Source: Ulota crispa
Taxonomy: Eukaryota > Streptophyta > Bryopsida > Orthotrichales > Orthotrichaceae
Length of the DNA: 64,000 nt
Assembly: GCA_963920765.1 (NCBI GenBank)
Contig: OY987245.1
Location: forward strand, 8,696,727 to 8,760,726
Reading direction: 5' to 3'
A program made the translations under genes and the position numbers. The notes beneath the pieces are model-generated. The model did not search any database. It had not been told where the DNA came from and worked only from the letters and a program-made list of their open reading frames with translations. Below, in pieces: positions 10,977-22,510 of the stretch (positions within the stretch are counted from its first letter, which is position 1; the number at the start of each line of letters is the position of its first letter).

Positions 10977-12830
10977 AGAGCACCCACAGCCAACAATACC
11001 ACATATCCAACTAATAGGTTACGCTATTTATACTATCATTAAAGATATGTGCGTTGAAATGCGTTCTTTTGTCTTTTTCAAGATTGCAACCATTTAACCT
11101 CTGAGTGCTCAAGAGACATTATAATGTCTCTCAAAAAACTGGATCAACTCAAATTTGACCAATGTCAGGTTGAGATGAGCGTGCCTTGGGAACACTCGGA
11201 GTATTTAGCTGTAACTATGTGTGTGGTTGGTGAATCTTCACGCAAAATTTAACAAAATTTTACAGAGCACATACTCTGCAGAATGAGCCTCTCTTATTAT
11301 CAACTCAAAAGGAAAATTCTATAGAGCAGCTGCTCTCCAGAATGTGTTTATTCCTCTTTAGACTCTAAAAGGGGAATTCTACATAGCACTTGCTCTGCAG
11401 AATGAGATCCTCCTTAATTACCCTAATCCCTCCAAAAGTCTCAAGATCTGTAATCTATCAAACTCCCAAATTTATGAAACTCCTAAAATCTATGAATTTC
11501 CCAAAATCTATGAAAAATCCCAAAATCTATGAAAAATTCCAAAATCTCTCAAACTTTCAAATAACACAACTCTCTCAAAAAATTTTCAAATACAATGGGT
11601 GATAACAATCTGAAAAGCTAATCCAACAATCTATCATCTGTAAATTTTTCAAAAGAAAATATCAACCTTATCAAAAGTTATGGCTCTTCAAAGTTGCAGC
11701 CTCCCTCTCACAAATGACAGCCAACCTCCATGCCTTTACTTGTTCATAACTTTCTCCTCAAAGCTTCAAATCTCAACTTCAATAGCTTCCTAGACAGCTA
11801 AGACAAAGAAAAACACACTCGCCAAATTTTATTGCAAAGTAATAGACTGATAGTTAGTTATGGCTTGTCAAAATCTCAGCCTTTCTACCTCATATGACTT
11901 AGCTATCCTCAAATTCAAACAATCATAACTTTTACATCCTAGCTCCAAATCAAACTTGCAAATACAATTTGGAAATGTCTCCTCACTAGTATCATGTTCT
12001 CAAAATTTTATGTACAACAGATACAATAGACAATAGATACCTAACCCAAGAGCTATCCTCCCTTTAAGGTTTGGCTTTCTCTACTGGCAATTTACTGCCA
12101 CTTACACTCAACTCCCACTTGCTAAAGAGAAATTTTACTTTATTTTTCCACTCTTTCTAAAGTAAGGTGCACGTTAGCTCATCCTCTAACACATGCTTAA
12201 CCTCCTTTCAAGATTCTTATCCTCTTATCTTCTTATCCTCTTTCCAAATCCAATCCATTTCTTTTAGCAGTTTTATTTAATTCAAAAAAAAAAACGTATC
12301 ACCTATTGAAAATCAAACATATTTAATAAAGATATGAATATCTACATGATGGAATACTTTCCATCAGGACACCAATATAATTTCATTGCACGTTAAGTGA
12401 AACTACTTCCAATTGAGTCCAGCATGATGGAGACGCTCTCCACTAACAATTCATATGATCCAATCTTATGAATTGTATATTTTAATCCACATGGGCACTT
12501 TGATTGCACACAAGTTAAGTTTTTTTTTGCTTCAACTCTGGGTGCTTAGGGGTTAAGTCATTTCACGTGTCCCAAAGTGAAGGAAGAAGTAATGAGCAGA
12601 GAGTGATTTAGCTTTTATTGGAATTGTGTGAATTTAGAGTTTGGCAATGGGTTAAGGGCACTTTTTGACTCCCAAAATTCAGAATAATTTTAGTTTTGCA
12701 AATCATATTATGAAAAATTTGCAACCCAATATTTCTTATCTTCCAACACGGGAAAAAATATTTGTTGCCTCAAACTCTTTGTAGTTTGTTGCAAAACTGT
12801 TTAAGTTATTGGGTATGGGTGTTTCCACAT
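10977..12830. mobile_element. TA-target MITE (AGGTGGAAGxACC family), copy 1, interrupted
   Basis: The ends are AGAGCACCCACAGCC and, on the right, GGGTATGGGTGTTTCCACAT, flanked by TA at 10975-10976 and 12831-12832. The halves at 10977-11093 and 12557-12830 together align with the uninterrupted copy at 41865-42268. A 1.46-kb TTAA element interrupts it. Confidence 0.7.
11094..12556. mobile_element. TTAA element, 1.46 kb, inside a MITE
   Basis: The ends are TTAACCTCTGAGTGCTCAAG and, on the right, CTGGGTGCTTAGGGGTTAA. The second copy of the host MITE has no insertion at the matching place (41.99 kb). The interior is non-coding. It includes three ~65-bp tandem units at about 11258-11405 and a run of short 'aatctatgaaa' repeats at about 11480-11545. 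Confidence 0.75.
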
Positions 12831-14111
12831 TAGTGTACAAAAGGATCTATTCCTTACTCAAACCCTTCCTATGCAATCAATTCTTCACCAAATCTAAAAC
12901 CAATTATATATTTTAAAAGTCTAGAGAGGGGGACAATATGCATTAACATTTGAAGAGTAGACTATTCCAAATCCATGCCTTCAATCCATGTCAAGTAAAA
13001 AAACTCATTATCAAATATTTTACATTCATCAACTTCTAGTTTTCCACCAACAATTTTTTTAGTGTTTAACCACCTTTTAGAGCTTGAAATTGCCTACCTC
13101 AAGCAAGCCTCTTTTGTATAGAAAGATGGACAAAATGCACTAAAATTTGACATGAATCAAATTAAGAAAAATGTTAGTAAAAAGCATTTGAAAAAAGCAT
13201 CAAATTATGATCAAAATGCTCTTAAAATCATTACAAGTTCACCATCAATCTATCACCAATATGTTCTCAAAATTTTCAAGATATGTAATCATAAGTTTTA
13301 TATCTAGTAAAATATTGATTGCGTGAGATGGGTATGAGTGAGGAATGGATCTTTTTTGTTTCCTAATCTAATTGGTTGAAAGGTTGGGTATTGGGACTTA
13401 GTGCATCTCCACATGTGCCCAAAAACAACAAGTTGAAGACACTTTTGGAATGAAAAGGGAGAATTAATGCATGGATTTGTCAAAATATTATCCTTGGCAC
13501 AACAAAAAATGTGATTTCCTTGTGCACAACAGCTCCTTTGAATACCACTATTTCTTTCACAACTAGTAAGGTGAATAATCAATGATGGAGAGTTTACTTG
13601 CTTTTACAAACAAGAAAACTTGTCATTGAGTGGACGTTAATTTTACCTAGTTGAATTGGTTGGGGAAATAAATGGTCAACACTAGAAACAAGAAACATAG
13701 TCTCCGGACGCTCTGGTTTTTCCCCAAGTGGGGTTCTAAACCAAAAAAACGAGAAAAGCTATTTTTCCCTCATGATGAAGCTTCAAGGTTGGGTGGAAAT
13801 GTTTTTAGTTGGGGTAGTAGTCTAGTCTTTGTTATCTTAGTCTAGTCTTTGTTATTTCTCTTTATTGTTTCTTTATGACCCCTCCAAACCGATTTTGGCT
13901 GGGGTTTGTTTGTTGTTTGTATTTTATTCCTTGCAATGGATTTTCTTTCGATCATATACAAAAAAATGTCTACATTGGATATGTAGAATCTCTTCAATCA
14001 AGATGGGAATCATGGGATAGCTTACTTCAATCCTTTGGGGGCTTCCAAGGCCTTTTGACTTCCCCGGTTGCCTTTTCAATAGTTCCCCACCAATGCTATT
14101 ATCTCTAGAGT
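12831..14111. repeat. Intergenic; dispersed repeat J copy 1 at about 13384-13722
   Basis: About 340 bp of this stretch aligns with 35092-35420 and with the minus strand of 61756-62075. Shared blocks are 'gaatgaaaagggagaatta', 'tgatttccttgtgca' and 'ggtcaacactagaaa'. I found no clear ends or coding potential. The remainder holds nothing recognisable. Confidence 0.6.
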
Positions 14112-16870
14112 TAAAGCATCAAGATCAGGTCCAGACACCTGGAGCCACCACATTGGCCGGACAATAAGAACTTCTCACATTAGGGTGACATGGATGACAG
14201 GTCAGCGTGCAGGACGGATATGAGGGGCACACCTTTGAGGGCCTCATTCCATTAGGACCTGGACCTCCAGGTCCTGGAGGGTCCAGGCCAATTCCACTAG
14301 AAAAATCAATCGACCTGCACGGCCAATCGGACATCCAGCCTCCGGTCAGAGATTTCAGGGTTTGCAGGAGCTGGAGGGCCTGGAGGGGACCTGGAGGGCA
14401 GCTTTTCCTGATTTTTTTCAGATCCGGTGGACCAAATTTAACTTTTGATCCCTTCTTACCTCCATTCTTTGGGAACTGATATGAATTGATATGAGGAAAC
14501 TTCAGTTTGGGTTTAATATATGCACACCGGGGGAGAGGGGGGGTTACTTTTCAGATTTTATTATACAAAGACCTTAATTTAAATTTTTTGAATCCTGATT
14601 GGATTTAAAGACCTCGATTTACCCTAGAACAAAAAGAGAGTTTATAATTGAACAACGCCAAATGGGAAAGTTTTCCTTTTTTTGTAAACAAAAGTAAAAG
14701 TAATAATTTGGCCCCTACCTAAGCTCTTCCATTGGACTTTGTTTAATTGTAACCTCCTTGACTAAATCAAGATCTCCAAATCCAAATCTAAATTCAAAAT
14801 TTTCAAATTTAGAGTTTGTATAATACAAAACCAAAAATATATCCCTGTACATATATGCAATATAATTGCCTAATTCATTAGTTATGTGCACAACAAACTA
14901 ACTAACAAACTAACTAATTAACTATGTTAGAAGCAAAAATGTATTAACCCCTAAAGGACCATGACCTTTATTTTGTCAAAAGACACTCAAAACTGCCACC
15001 TCTATGGCAAAGAGTAAATTTTTTTGGAAATTAAGCATTTTGCGTATCTGACCGTAGGATCTTGTGCTACACTATTATAAGAATGTGTCATACAAAACTC
15101 AAGAACTTTGACAACACATATTGGAAAATATATGCATTTAAAGTGTAGAAAAAACTTTTTTTGCACCTTGCTTGACTAGATTTTTTAACTTTGAGCATGT
15201 TTAATTTAAAATTTTTGCACCATAGAGTTTGGAATTCTATTTTTGCATAGTGGGAAGTTGAGTTGGGAGTCTTTGGAAAAAATTAAAAAAAAGAATACTT
15301 AATTTTCATTCTTTAAAAAAACATTAGGTAGAAGAAGGTATGAGATTGAAGAAAAACTTAAATTGCTAATAACCTTGCAATGGAATTGAAACGCAATAAT
15401 CCTATTGGTGAGATTGTTCTAGAAAGCAAACTTCACCCTCTCCGACAATCTTTTTTGAAAAAATGTTAAACTTGCATTCAAAAATGAAGTTTATAAGTTA
15501 TTTTTTCTAGAAGATGCTTGAGTTGCCCAGAAAACAAGATTGTCCATAACTTTCTCATAACTAGTCCAAATGGAATGAATTAAAGCTTCAAATGTAAATA
15601 AAGATATAATCTATAAGGAAAAAAATTAATTTTTTTTTCAGGTTTTAATAAGAATTTTTTTTGCTGCCCCTAGTCCCCAAATTTGTGCTTATTTGGGCAT
15701 AACTTTTGCTCCCTGGCATCAATTGGAATAAAAATTAGATTCCCTAAGAGCTAATGTGTTTTTCTATCTTCAATAAAAGTTTCAAAAAATTAAGAAAAAA
15801 ATTGAGGCTGTAGGTACATGCTCGAAATCCCATTTGTCCCCCGTAGGGACAATGGTCCGTTAGGAGTTAATCAATTGATTATATAAACATCATGCATTAG
15901 TTTATTACTTTTGTGAAATTGCATAAATGTTTTAATCAAAGTTTTACTTCACCATTAATGAACCAAACTGTGTTTCCTTGGCAACATAGCAATTTTGGAC
16001 AACTCACTACAAGTGGTTTTTCATATCTATATTTCAAATTTCTCACACATGCGATGTCCAAGGATTAGCTTTAAGGTCCACTACTTTTCATAAATTTTGA
16101 CTACATGGTTCAAAAGTTATTGCATGAGATGTAGTTTTCTTTGAACTTCGAGCAACTCTAGTAGTTTTTACAAAATCACATTTCCAAGAAATAAAAATCT
16201 GAAATTTGTTTTTTAGATTTACATTTATGATGAATGCTCTAAATCGTTCTACTTTGATGACTAAGACAAAAGTTATGAAGAGATCTTCTTTGCGGGCAGT
16301 TATAGATTCTCTATTGTACAATAAACTTTGAAGTCTTGCAAAACAAAACCAAAGAATGTACATTGTTTACTAAAACATTACAACCACTGGTATTGACATT
16401 TTTACTTTCTAGAATTAAATTGTTGAGAATTTAGTTTTATAAATCATTCTCTACTTCTTTAATACTTATGATTTTCTTACCATGTGCTGTACAATTTCAA
16501 ATGATTTGAAAATTCTGAAGCATATATCCAATGTGCACTAAACAATAAACCAAAGGAGGTGCTATTAATTCAATTTTTTTTTTTCACATGTGATTTTCCA
16601 AAGTGCAGCGGCCAGGGTTTCTGCAAGAACAACAAATCGCTTTCTGTGAATTCAAAATCATATATCTAACAATGTACACGGTGAAAATACATGATTTTTT
16701 TTTCCATATATTTTGATACTATTGTAATTCAACATCTTCAATTTACATCTGTTAAAAAAAAATCTTTCTCAAAAATTTCATATTCGTCCTAGAAAAGATA
16801 GTTCTGTAGCGTTTATGTTGAAATCTTAGTCAAAGACCTTCAGGGGGATAAATTTCAGAAATTACATAAT
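14112..16870. repeat. Long dispersed repeat, copy 1 (with TTAA insertion)
   Basis: Aligns with 32106-33947 from a GC-rich head (CCTCATTCCATTAGGACCTG, then runs of CCTGGAGG) through an AT-rich body. The last ~0.9 kb resembles the 0.93-kb TTAA class in reverse orientation. That part of copy 2 ends GCTTTAGGAGTTAA. The Gly/Pro-rich short ORFs in the GC-rich head come from CCTGGAGG repetition and are not genes. Confidence 0.65.
14944..15870. mobile_element. TTAA element, ~0.93-kb class, copy 2, with empty site in the window
   Basis: Left end TTAACCCCTAAAGGACCATG; right end AATGGTCCGTTAGGAGTTAA. The flanks 'gcaaaaatgta' and 'attgattatataaacatcat' occur at about 32927-32965 separated by a single TTAA. 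The insertion therefore duplicated exactly TTAA. Confidence 0.9.
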
Positions 16871-17642
16871 TGTATAACTTGTAAATTTTCAGGGTAAAAT
16901 ATATGAGTAAATAATTAATTAATTCACAGTGACTGCTAGATGATTAGTTAGTTTGTGTTTAGTTAAGGGTACATTAATGATTGCTCTTTATATAATCATA
17001 CAATTCATTCATTTCAAGTATCCTCCTAATCTATTCCCTAAATTGATCAGATATACAAAATCAAAAGCTGCAAATTTTATCATGCCTGGAAAATTAAAGT
17101 TATAATTATGAGCTCAGAAGTTTTGTGCTCCATTCATCCTCCACATGTTTATACAATCGGTACAATGTCATGCCAAGAACAATGATCCACTCCCACAACT
17201 GTAAAATTCTCACCATAAACTCTTACAAAGCACACAAACATTACCAAGTGAAACACATAATTGTCCACAAACATATATAAATTAACGAGTCTTTATTACA
17301 TGTCGTAACGACAAGGTTATGGGAGAGATGTTTTCATTCAGGCAGTTCAAAAATATGAATTACCAAACAAATTTTCCTCCTTCCTTTAACCCCTACATGC
17401 CTAAGGCATCCAATTTGGGTGATTACAAAACTTTGAACATGAATAACACCTTATGGAATCACATGTTTTAGTGAAAAAAAAAATTCAATACAAGCTTGCT
17501 TTGAAGTTTGACTTTAGCAGCAACAATCTAATTTTGAAAATGAATGTTCATAAATTTTCTACTCAAGCTTTTGTACAAAGGTGCCCATTGCAAATTTTAG
17601 TTTTCTATTGTTGGAGTACCTTGAAAATGAGCCTCAAATATT
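16871..17642. other. AT-rich intergenic; possible TTAA-element end at 17386
   Basis: No gene seen. TTAACCCCTACATGCCTAAG at 17386 looks like the left end of another TTAA element, but I could not find its right end. Confidence 0.35.
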
Positions 17643-18544
17643 GTATAGTACCCCAAAGGATACATACATACTTGCCCTTTTGACATTCAAGAACTTGCAG
17701 TTATTGAATTCAAAAAGGGGGTCACTTTGCCTCTTGTAGGCTTGAATACTTTATATTTTGATCTTATCCCCAATCCTAATCAAATATATCAAAATCAAAC
17801 CTCAAAATACTAAAATCCAAGTTTTGATTAAAAAATTTGTGTCAAATATCATGGTTTTACAAGAAACTCAATTGAAAAACATTGGTGATGAATTTCTAAG
17901 ATTTGATGGCATGGGTATATAGGTAACATCCATACGCACATCCTCCATGCTAATAACAAAAAACCCTTAAGTAACAAAGCTTTGATCTTCCAAGGATTTG
18001 GTGTGACTTTTGATATGTCCAAATTTTGTAAATTAGATATTTTTTAAGTTTCTAGTAAGCTTTTCACCAAATAAACACAACATCATGTCCAAAAGCACAA
18101 ACTTAGTCTCAATGAATGATTCAAATAGAAAATAAAATTAAAAAGAAAATCTACTTTACAACATTTGGACATATCTCAAGCCACACTAAATCCTTCAAAG
18201 ATCAAAACTTTGTTACTTAAGAGTTTTTTGTAATTAGCATAGAGGATGTGCATATGGATGTTACTTACATACCCATGCAATCAAATCTCAAAAATTCATC
18301 ACCTATGTTTTTCAATTGAGTTTCTTGTAAAACCATGATATTTGACACAAAACAATTTATCAAAACTTGGATTTTAATTTTTTGAGGTTGGATTTTGATG
18401 TGCATGATTAGGATTGGGGATAAGATCAAAATATAAAATATTCAAGCCTACAGGAGGCAAACTGACCCCCTTTCTACATCAATAACTCCAAGTTTTTTCA
18501 CTATTAGAAGGGCAGGTACGTATGTATCCTTTGGGGTAATGTAC
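17643..18544. repeat. Large palindrome: ~400-bp inverted arms, ~105-bp loop
   Basis: The left arm (17643 to about 18040) matches the reverse complement of the right arm (about 18148 to 18544), with scattered mismatches and small indels. Matched outer ends are 'taccccaaaggatacat' and 'atgtatcctttggggta'. Matched inner ends include 'gatatgtccaaat' and 'atttggacatatc'. A third partial copy of the left arm, direct, lies at about 18712-18850. The block after the right arm (18541-18620) recurs inverted at about 19030-19100. A transcript would form a very long hairpin. Confidence 0.8.
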
Positions 18545-18849
18545 AATATTAAAAAGAAAGAGTACATATTAAGTCTCTCTCATGGCATTCAAAAAAATTG
18601 GTATAACAAAGAACATAATTGGCATTTTATCCTCAGATTTTTTGTATGTGATCCTCGTGCAATCATGATCAAGCATACCAAATTTCAATTACTAAAACTC
18701 AAGATCCTATTTTTGATAAATTGTTTTCTATAAAAATCATGGTTTTACAAGAAAGTTGATTAAAAAACATTGGTGATAAATTTTTGAGATTTGATTGCAA
18801 GGATATGTAGGAGAAATCCATACCCACATCTTTCTTTCAAATAAATAAT

Positions 18850-21800
18850 TCCAAAAAGTTTCAAAATTCCTTCTATAGAGATTTTCATGTTAGGGTGATC
18901 ATGACTAAATTTAGTTAAACACATATTTCTTTATGAAAATTAATTTTTGTTATTTGAATCATACATTATGATTAAGTTTGTACCTTTAAACGTGATGATA
19001 TGTTTTTTTTGCCAATTTATTTTTATTTGTAATAAAAACTTCTTTGAATCCCATAAGAGGGACTTATGTACTCTTTCTTTAGGGTAGGGTGTGTACAGTA
19101 TACTTTGGAGAGTACTCTACATTAGATACTCATTTAAGAAAAAAGCAAGAGGGTGGACTATGAAAGCCGTCGACTGATTAAAATTAGACATGTAATGCCA
19201 ACAGACTTCATATTTTTTGGAAACCAACTTCTTACATTTGGCATGTGAAATGAGAGTTAGAAGACTTCAAGTGCCTTCTGCAGTTTTACCACCCTCATGT
19301 ATAAAACATTACAATTTTCCAACGCACAAATTATATTGTTGTGTTTTCTTCTTCCACGTACTCTCTAACAACTTTTGTTCAAATGTTTACGTTCACAATT
19401 ATAACAAACTTAATGAAATTTCTAAAAAGTTTGATTGATTACATGCAATTTCATCGACATTACAACAAGCTCAAAAACTCCTTCAAAATTCAGGGGTGTA
19501 TTTTTCCTTCTCCTCCATCGTCCTTGAAATTCAAGATTGCAAATTCATAAGATAGGAGGCTGTAATTGCTTTCGGGCATTTTGAACCGTCTGAGTACATG
19601 TCATTGAAATGGTGCACCAAGCCTTCTAAATGGATGAAACTTTTTTTTGTTAAAAAATTGTATTTGTACATGCATAGTTTTAAGAACTCAAGAGAATGAC
19701 ATGAGCTACCATTAACTGTGCTTATTCCTTATTGGTCACAATTGCGTCGAGATTTGTCTTTCAATAGAATATAGGTATATATCATACTAAAATGAACAAA
19801 AATTTGTTTTCACTCATAATTTGAGCATTGGAGTAAGGAATGGGTACTTGCACCCTTTAAAGAACCAAGTTGAGTATTTTTGTAGTGGTTGCTTTCAGGA
19901 CTCATGTGTTCCATTTACAAGCCGCCTTTCAATGATGCATGCTGCAACCTATGATCAAGAATAACTACATATGCAACTTTTGATTTGATAAACTGTAGAT
20001 AATTCATACCAACTCATAAAATTTTAATTTCAATGGCCATAGAATTGTTTCTTCTTTAACTACCCACCAAGAATGATTTATAGGTTGCTAATTTGGCTTG
20101 ATTTCTGTACAGACATCATCTTTCCTTTCAATGGTAAAATTACCAGCCTACTACCTTATTCTTCACTAAAAGCATATTTTAACACAGTTTTTCCAATCCA
20201 TGATTCTCTTGTTACCCTTTCCCAAAGTAGCACACTATACGACACAGCCGGTTTGCCTCACACCCACATACCGGCACATTTTCCACATCATAACTAACTC
20301 AAATACTAATGCAAAATAAAACCTAAAATCAGGAAGAGGTCATTAGAATAAAGAAAGGGCAGAAAGGTAAAACACTCCAATCCCACGGCAGACATACAAA
20401 GATCATGTCAGAACATGTCTCAAATTTTGATTTCTGCATTCGTTTTTTCCCCCTCGGCTCACCATGAGTAAAATATTCAACACCACCACCCCACAGTGAA
20501 TCCCAAAAAAGCCGACGTCCACCAAGGTTGGAAGAGAGTAGAGCAAATGCGATGCTGCTGGATGAGTTGAGAAGAGCGAGGCACAATGGAAAAGCCCTAA
20601 CTTGGCAATTTACAAAAAGGTAAGTTCCATGATCAAAGCTGTTACACCATTTTGGTTTTCCAATTGTTATCCCCAAGCCCAACAACACAAGGACATCCAC
20701 AAATGACACAACAAAATTATACTTAATTATAACTAGTATACACGCACACGCTTTGCGTGAATAGGAAATCTATGAGTGGCACAACATTCAACTTTACAAA
20801 AAATTGGTGTCTTACCAATCAATTGGTTTAGAATCTAATAGGAAATCAATACCTCACTACATGTTTAGAATGTAAACCTCAAACATCTACATTTTGGTCA
20901 TTCTGGTCCTTTTCTAATATGAATTTTTCTAATATGAACTAACCAATCACTTTCTACACGATGCTATTCTTTAATACTTTGCTACGGGTGCTTGGGGTTT
21001 TATTGATTTATAGCACATGGTTGGAGGGTATTTGGTGTTTAGGGTTTGGGGCATCTTTTCATGTTTCAAATTCCACCAAAAAGTTATAGATTTTTTGGAA
21101 AAGAACACGATTGGAGGGCACTTGGTGTTCTACATCTTCTACGTCCTTTGCTGCTTCAACTTACAACAAAAAATTCTAGAAGGTTCTAGAAAAGGGCGCA
21201 CTACGGAAATCCTCCCACTCAGTACTATAGATGTACAAGTCTTCTATACTTGTGGTATCGGCGGGGTGAAACAAGATACATTCTTATGTCTTCTATAACC
21301 ATGGAACATGCTTCTTTTAAGTTGTGTGAAGTAAATTTTGGATATTGCTTGCTTGTGTGTGCATATTTCGTGCAGATTATACATTGCTTCACTGTTAATT
21401 TTCAAACTCACGTTACATAGTTTTTTTGCAAGTTACAAAGTCCCATAGATTGGTAGTCAAGAGCAAGGTTTCTGAAATTCATATGGTGAAATCATTCGAG
21501 TTAAATTAATGCTACACAATCAATTTTTAAAAACAGCTTTATGTTCATGAGGTACTTTAATTTCTGAGTGTGTACAACTGATCTTCATTTGTTCCTTACT
21601 CCAAATTTCATCATGTCTTTCTCTTGACCATACAAACAAGTTGTTAACAATTTCAGAAGTCCAACAAAGACAGATTCTCAGAATTATGAAGTTAGGCTGC
21701 ACGATGTTTAACATTTTTTTCCAACTTCATATGGTTTATTTTCAGACATGTCAAAAAGTACCGCTAAGTTCGAAACAAAACGTTCCAAGCTGTGGTAATG

Positions 21801-21975
21801 CTTCTTGAGTCTCACCTCCAACCATCAATCCTTCACAATCCAAAAACTTCAATTGCACGCCATCAATCCTTCACAATCGGAAAACTTCAATTCCACGTTG
21901 TTGTGCACCGGCGCAGCCATGCCTGGAAGTTACATGATTTTCAATTACAAAAATATTAGGTACTGTACATAAAAT
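18850..21975. other. AT-rich intergenic, no gene recognised
   Basis: No domain-bearing ORF was found. The longest open frame (20329-20709, minus) lacks an ATG and matches no family I know. There are tandem duplications at 21021-21200 (two ~90-bp units) and about 21823-21900 (two ~40-bp units with 'ccatcaatccttcacaatc'). Confidence 0.4.
21021..21200 (+). repeat. Two diverged ~90-bp tandem units
   Basis: Units start at 21021 and 21111, each with 'ttggaggg(t/c)a(t/c)ttggtgtt'. They account for the repetitive 93-residue ORF here. Confidence 0.6.
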
Positions 21976-22247
21976 ACCATATTCATTAAAATGGGAGATT
22001 GGGCACCTCCTGAAATAACCAAAAGTGACATAAATTTTTTCAATTTTAGGTTAGTTTTGAAAAGTTTTATTGCAATTTAGGTCGAGCCAACCTAAATTAC
22101 AATAAAACTTTCTAATTTCAAGTCAAATCTGGAAGGTTTTATGTCAATTCAGCTCAAATTGAGTTGAACTGACATAAAACCTTTCATTGACTTTCCTTTA
22201 CATTACCTCTCATTTCAATGGAAAACTCCCATTTTAATGGATATGAG
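21976..22247. mobile_element. MITE with ~20-bp inverted ends and internal palindromes
   Basis: Left end CATATTCATTAAAATGGGAG; right end CTCCCATTTTAATGGATATG. The interior holds further palindromes around 'taaattacaataaaactt' (~22.05-22.19 kb). No coding potential; the target duplication is unclear. Confidence 0.6.
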
Positions 22248-22510
22248 ATTATAAATATTTTATTAATACTCATCCAAGCAGGTTTAAACTAAATGACTAA
22301 TCATGACAAACACAACCAAAAATCACATGTAATTCTAATGTAGATATGCCCAATATACATTGAAATACAAAATTAAATACCAAAAAATCAAATTCAATCA
22401 ACACGTTATCAATGTTATAGTCAAATACCTCAAGAATTTTGGAAGTCAATTCTATTTGCTTTCTCCATGGGGCACATAATATGGTCTATTTGTGCAAGTT
22501 TCAATATCTG

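Noticed and set aside
14125-14479. Gly/Pro-rich short frames on both strands (also at 34159-34382)
   Set aside because: They are translations of the CCTGGAGG-rich head of dispersed repeats and appear in every repeat copy.
20329-20709. 126-residue minus-strand open frame
   Set aside because: It begins at GTG rather than ATG, matches no family I know and has no supporting context.
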